The notes under the pieces: generated by a model
Database searches by the model: none
Seen by the model: the letters and a program-made list of their open reading frames with translations, nothing else
Told to the model about the DNA's origin: nothing
Made by a program: the position numbers and the translations under genes
Part shown: positions 31,400-33,640 of the stretch, piece after piece
Numbering within the stretch: position 1 is the stretch's first letter
How the letters are laid out: every line of letters starts with the position of its first letter
Assembly (NCBI GenBank): GCA_017470945.1
Contig: JAFUXH010000081.1
Span: 1-33,640 of the forward strand
Length of the DNA stretch: 33,640 nucleotides
Source of the DNA: Clostridia bacterium
GTDB taxonomy: Bacteria; Bacillota; Clostridia; Christensenellales; Aristaeellaceae
Direction of reading: 5' to 3'

Positions 31400-33640
31400 A
31401 TGAGCGCAACCACCGCGAAAAACAAACAAACCAAGCAGCCCGCTCTGGTCACCACAGGCCAGGGCGCGGCTTTCTGCGTCACCGTGGGCGTCACGATGAT
31501 GACCCTGGGGCTGTTATGGCTGCTTTCCATGCTGTCGGACCCCAGCAGCAGCGAAATCCTGCGCCAGATGGCGCTGACGCTGTACGGCCTGTGCGGCCCC
31601 CTATGCCCCGGCCTGCCGCTGATTTTGATCTGGGGCGGGGTCAAGCTGCTGGTATCCACCCGGCACAAGGTGGCGGTAAGGGATATCCTGATCGTGGCCT
31701 GCCTGTACTGGCTGGTCCTGGCGGGGTATACCCTGATCGCCCGGGTGCTGCAGGGGGCGGCCAGCGTGCCGTATTTGGATTATGTGGGCAACGTAAATTT
31801 CCAGGGCGTGCCGGCCAACCGCGGCAGCCTGAACGATTATCTGTACCTGGCCTTTAAATTGGATACCAAAACCGGCGGCATGCTGGGCATGCTGCTGGCT
31901 TACCCCTTGTGGAAGCTGCTCAGCAGGATGGGGGCTGTTTTCTTTGTCGCCGCCGCCTGCGTGGCGCTGATTTTCGTGCTATTCCGCATCAATCCCGGCA
32001 ATCTGTTCCGCAACGCGTCGGATTTCAGCGAGCGGCAGCGCCAGCGCCGAGAGGAAAAGCGTCTTCAGCAGCAGGCTGCCCAGGCCGATCAGCAGGCCCG
32101 ACAGCAGCCCGCCCCCGTGGTGCAGGAAATGCCCATGGTGAATATGCAGCCCGGGCAATCGGTGCAGCGGCAGGAAACGGTGTACCCCGCGCCGGATTAT
32201 TATCACCCCGCGCCGATTTACAACACCCAGCCCGTTTACGCCGCGCCTCAGGACGCACAGGGGTTCTATCCCGTACAGGCGGGGGAACTGTACAGCGAGC
32301 GCTTCCCCCTTCACGATCAGCAGCAGCCCTGGCAGCAGGAGGCTCCGACGCCGGAGATCCCCGCCGCCCCGGTTTATCAGCAACCCGCCCCAGCGGATAT
32401 CCCCGCCGCGGCGCAAAACGCGCCCTCCGCTCAGGAGGAAGAAGAATCCGCGGTGCCGTCCCGGTTCCGCCGCCGTCGGTATCATGAAAAGCAGGAAGCC
32501 GCTTCCACCGCCGAAACCCACGAAACCCCCGTTCGGCCCATCCTTCCCGCGCGCCAGGCGGAAACGCCCGCGCCGGCGGCGCCTCAGCGGAACGTCGCGG
32601 AACAAACCGTCGAGCAGCATCCTGCCACCCCGGCGGCGCAGCCCGCTTTTGCGAGGACGAGAACGGAAGAAAAGCCCGCCGCGGAGCAGCAGCCGTCCAT
32701 CCCCGCCCAGGCAAAGGAAATCGACGACGATTTGCCCTGGGAGGTGCCGACAAAGCCCCAGCCCGCCAGTCGTCCCGCGTCGCAGCCTGCTATTGAAAAA
32801 GCGGCTTCTCCCCGCCCGACGGCGCCGGCGAACGATTGGGCCGCCCAGGTGCGCCAGAAGCAAAGCGAAGCCAATCAAATCGACATGCCGGTGCACACCA
32901 CCGCCCAGAACGACCCCAAGCCTGTTTATACCGACCCCGTGATGCCCATCACCGGCGAAAAGATCGCCATCACTCCCCGGGCGGAAAAACCCAACCCCAA
33001 CGCCAAATTGGATGGCACCTCCGCCCCCGCCAAGGTGGCGCAGGGCAGCATGCCCTTGGATGTGCCCTATCAGGCCCCGCCCATCCGCCTGCTGAAGGAA
33101 GGCCGTCACGTGCCCATGGAAAACGCCGCCCAGGAGGATGAGCAGCGGGCCCAGATCATCGAAAACACCCTGCGCTCCTTCGGCGTAGAATCCGAGGTCA
33201 AGCAGATCATACACGGCCCCTCGATCACCCGCTTTGCCATCCAGATCGCCCCGGGTGTGAAGGTCAGCCGGGTTTCCAGCACGGCGGACAACCTGGCCCT
33301 GGAATTGAAAACCAAGCACGTGCGCGTGGAAGCGCCCATCCAGGGCACCAATTACATCGGCATCGAGGTGCCCAACCAGCTGGTGAGCACCGTGTCCCTG
33401 CGGGATGTGCTGGACAGCCCGGAAATGAATCACAATCCCTCCCCCCTGCTGGTAGCCCTGGGCAAGGATATCGCCGGCGCGCCCATCCTGTGCGATTTGA
33501 GCAAGATGCCCCATCTGCTCATCGCCGGCGCCACTGGCAGCGGTAAATCCGTGTGCATCAACTCCATCGTGTGCAGCCTGCTTTACCGCACCACGCCGGA
33601 CCAGGTGCGCCTTATCATGGTGGACCCCAAGCAGGTGGAA
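31400..33640 (+). CDS. FtsK/SpoIIIE-type DNA translocase, 3' end outside the window
   Basis: 747 codons, open at the right edge. Four membrane helices lie in the first 200 residues (AFCVTVGVTMMTLGLLWLL; LILIWGGVKLL; ILIVACLYWLVLAGYTLI; VFFVAAACVALIFVLF). A Gln/Pro/Ala-rich linker of about 350 residues follows (about 205-560). The alpha domain starts near 572 (AQIIENTLRSFGVESEVKQI, GPSITRFAIQIAPGVKVSRV). The motor domain shows Walker A GATGSGKS near 710 and ends at MVDPKQVE. This hexameric pump moves DNA through the division septum, or into the forespore if SpoIIIE. The linker is far longer than in Bacillus SpoIIIE (787 residues in total). The ATG at 31400 has only a weak AAGAAGAG site. The gamma domain and C-terminus are not visible. 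Confidence 0.93.
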   Translation, partial: MSATTAKNKQTKQPALVTTGQGAAFCVTVGVTMMTLGLLWLLSMLSDPSSSEILRQMALTLYGLCGPLCPGLPLILIWGGVKLLVSTRHKVAVRDILIVACLYWLVLAGYTLIARVLQGAASVPYLDYVGNVNFQGVPANRGSLNDYLYLAFKLDTKTGGMLGMLLAYPLWKLLSRMGAVFFVAAACVALIFVLFRINPGNLFRNASDFSERQRQRREEKRLQQQAAQADQQARQQPAPVVQEMPMVNMQPGQSVQRQETVYPAPDYYHPAPIYNTQPVYAAPQDAQGFYPVQAGELYSERFPLHDQQQPWQQEAPTPEIPAAPVYQQPAPADIPAAAQNAPSAQEEEESAVPSRFRRRRYHEKQEAASTAETHETPVRPILPARQAETPAPAAPQRNVAEQTVEQHPATPAAQPAFARTRTEEKPAAEQQPSIPAQAKEIDDDLPWEVPTKPQPASRPASQPAIEKAASPRPTAPANDWAAQVRQKQSEANQIDMPVHTTAQNDPKPVYTDPVMPITGEKIAITPRAEKPNPNAKLDGTSAPAKVAQGSMPLDVPYQAPPIRLLKEGRHVPMENAAQEDEQRAQIIENTLRSFGVESEVKQIIHGPSITRFAIQIAPGVKVSRVSSTADNLALELKTKHVRVEAPIQGTNYIGIEVPNQLVSTVSLRDVLDSPEMNHNPSPLLVALGKDIAGAPILCDLSKMPHLLIAGATGSGKSVCINSIVCSLLYRTTPDQVRLIMVDPKQVE

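Noticed and set aside
31909-32487. Plus-strand frame that could be taken as a separate gene in the FtsK linker
   Set aside because: The frame of the translocase runs through without a stop from 31400 to the window end; the alternative has no ribosome binding site.
31979-33514. Minus-strand open frame of 511 codons at the right end
   Set aside because: It is antisense to the FtsK/SpoIIIE motor and linker, which have clear motifs on the plus strand.

Overview
The window looks like chromosome from an endospore-forming member of the Bacillota (class Clostridia). The reasons are the spore genes (spoIVFA/spoIVFB and dpaA/dpaB), the FtsK/SpoIIIE translocase, strong AGGAGG ribosome binding sites, consensus sigma-A promoters with 17-18 bp spacers, and several sugar ABC transporter parts. 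Coding DNA is GC-rich (about 60% by eye). A gut or rumen Christensenellales/Oscillospirales-like lineage is a guess, not a demonstration. Function calls come from motif recognition; no database search was run.

Region 1 (116-12302, minus strand) is a roughly 12 kb polycistron transcribed right to left from a perfect TTGACA-N17-TATAAT promoter at 12403-12431. In transcription order it encodes: a membrane-tethered solute-binding protein with two carbohydrate-binding-like modules; a MalF-type and a MalG-type permease; an NHL-repeat/TPR membrane protein; a Yip1-family membrane protein; a membrane-anchored DUF5696-type protein with glycosidase-like layout; a second MalF/MalG pair; and the first 40 or so codons of a second solute-binding protein. 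That last gene has its own promoter and leader hairpin, but breaks off at the left edge where the DNA drops to about 32% GC. There is no ATPase, regulator or recognised glycosidase in the cluster. It is the best candidate here for an uncharacterised system: cell-surface capture and import of a complex glycan.

Region 2 (12303-14205) is the divergent control region and an ECF sigma/anti-sigma pair with a probable autoregulatory promoter (AAC-N16-CGTC).

Region 3 (14213-21681) holds rnhA, the spoIVF operon (pro-sigma-K processing), a yebC/secreted C39-like protease operon, a proC/dinB-like pair, and a sugar isomerase/dehydrogenase pair. Clear promoters and terminators separate most of these units.

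Region 4 (21685-28635, minus strand) contains rplS, the tsaE-tsaB-rimI operon (t6A tRNA modification plus N-acetyltransferase), two membrane proteins of PIG-V mannosyltransferase type, and a solute-binding protein followed by a galactokinase-family gene.

Region 5 (28636-33640, plus strand) has dpaA-dpaB for spore dipicolinate, a secreted DUF3298-like protein, and an FtsK/SpoIIIE gene that runs off the right edge. The spoIVF and dpaAB operons share the string CATAGGATGGA where a mother-cell sigma -10 element would lie. No tRNA, rRNA, CRISPR array, transposase or intact mobile element was seen.
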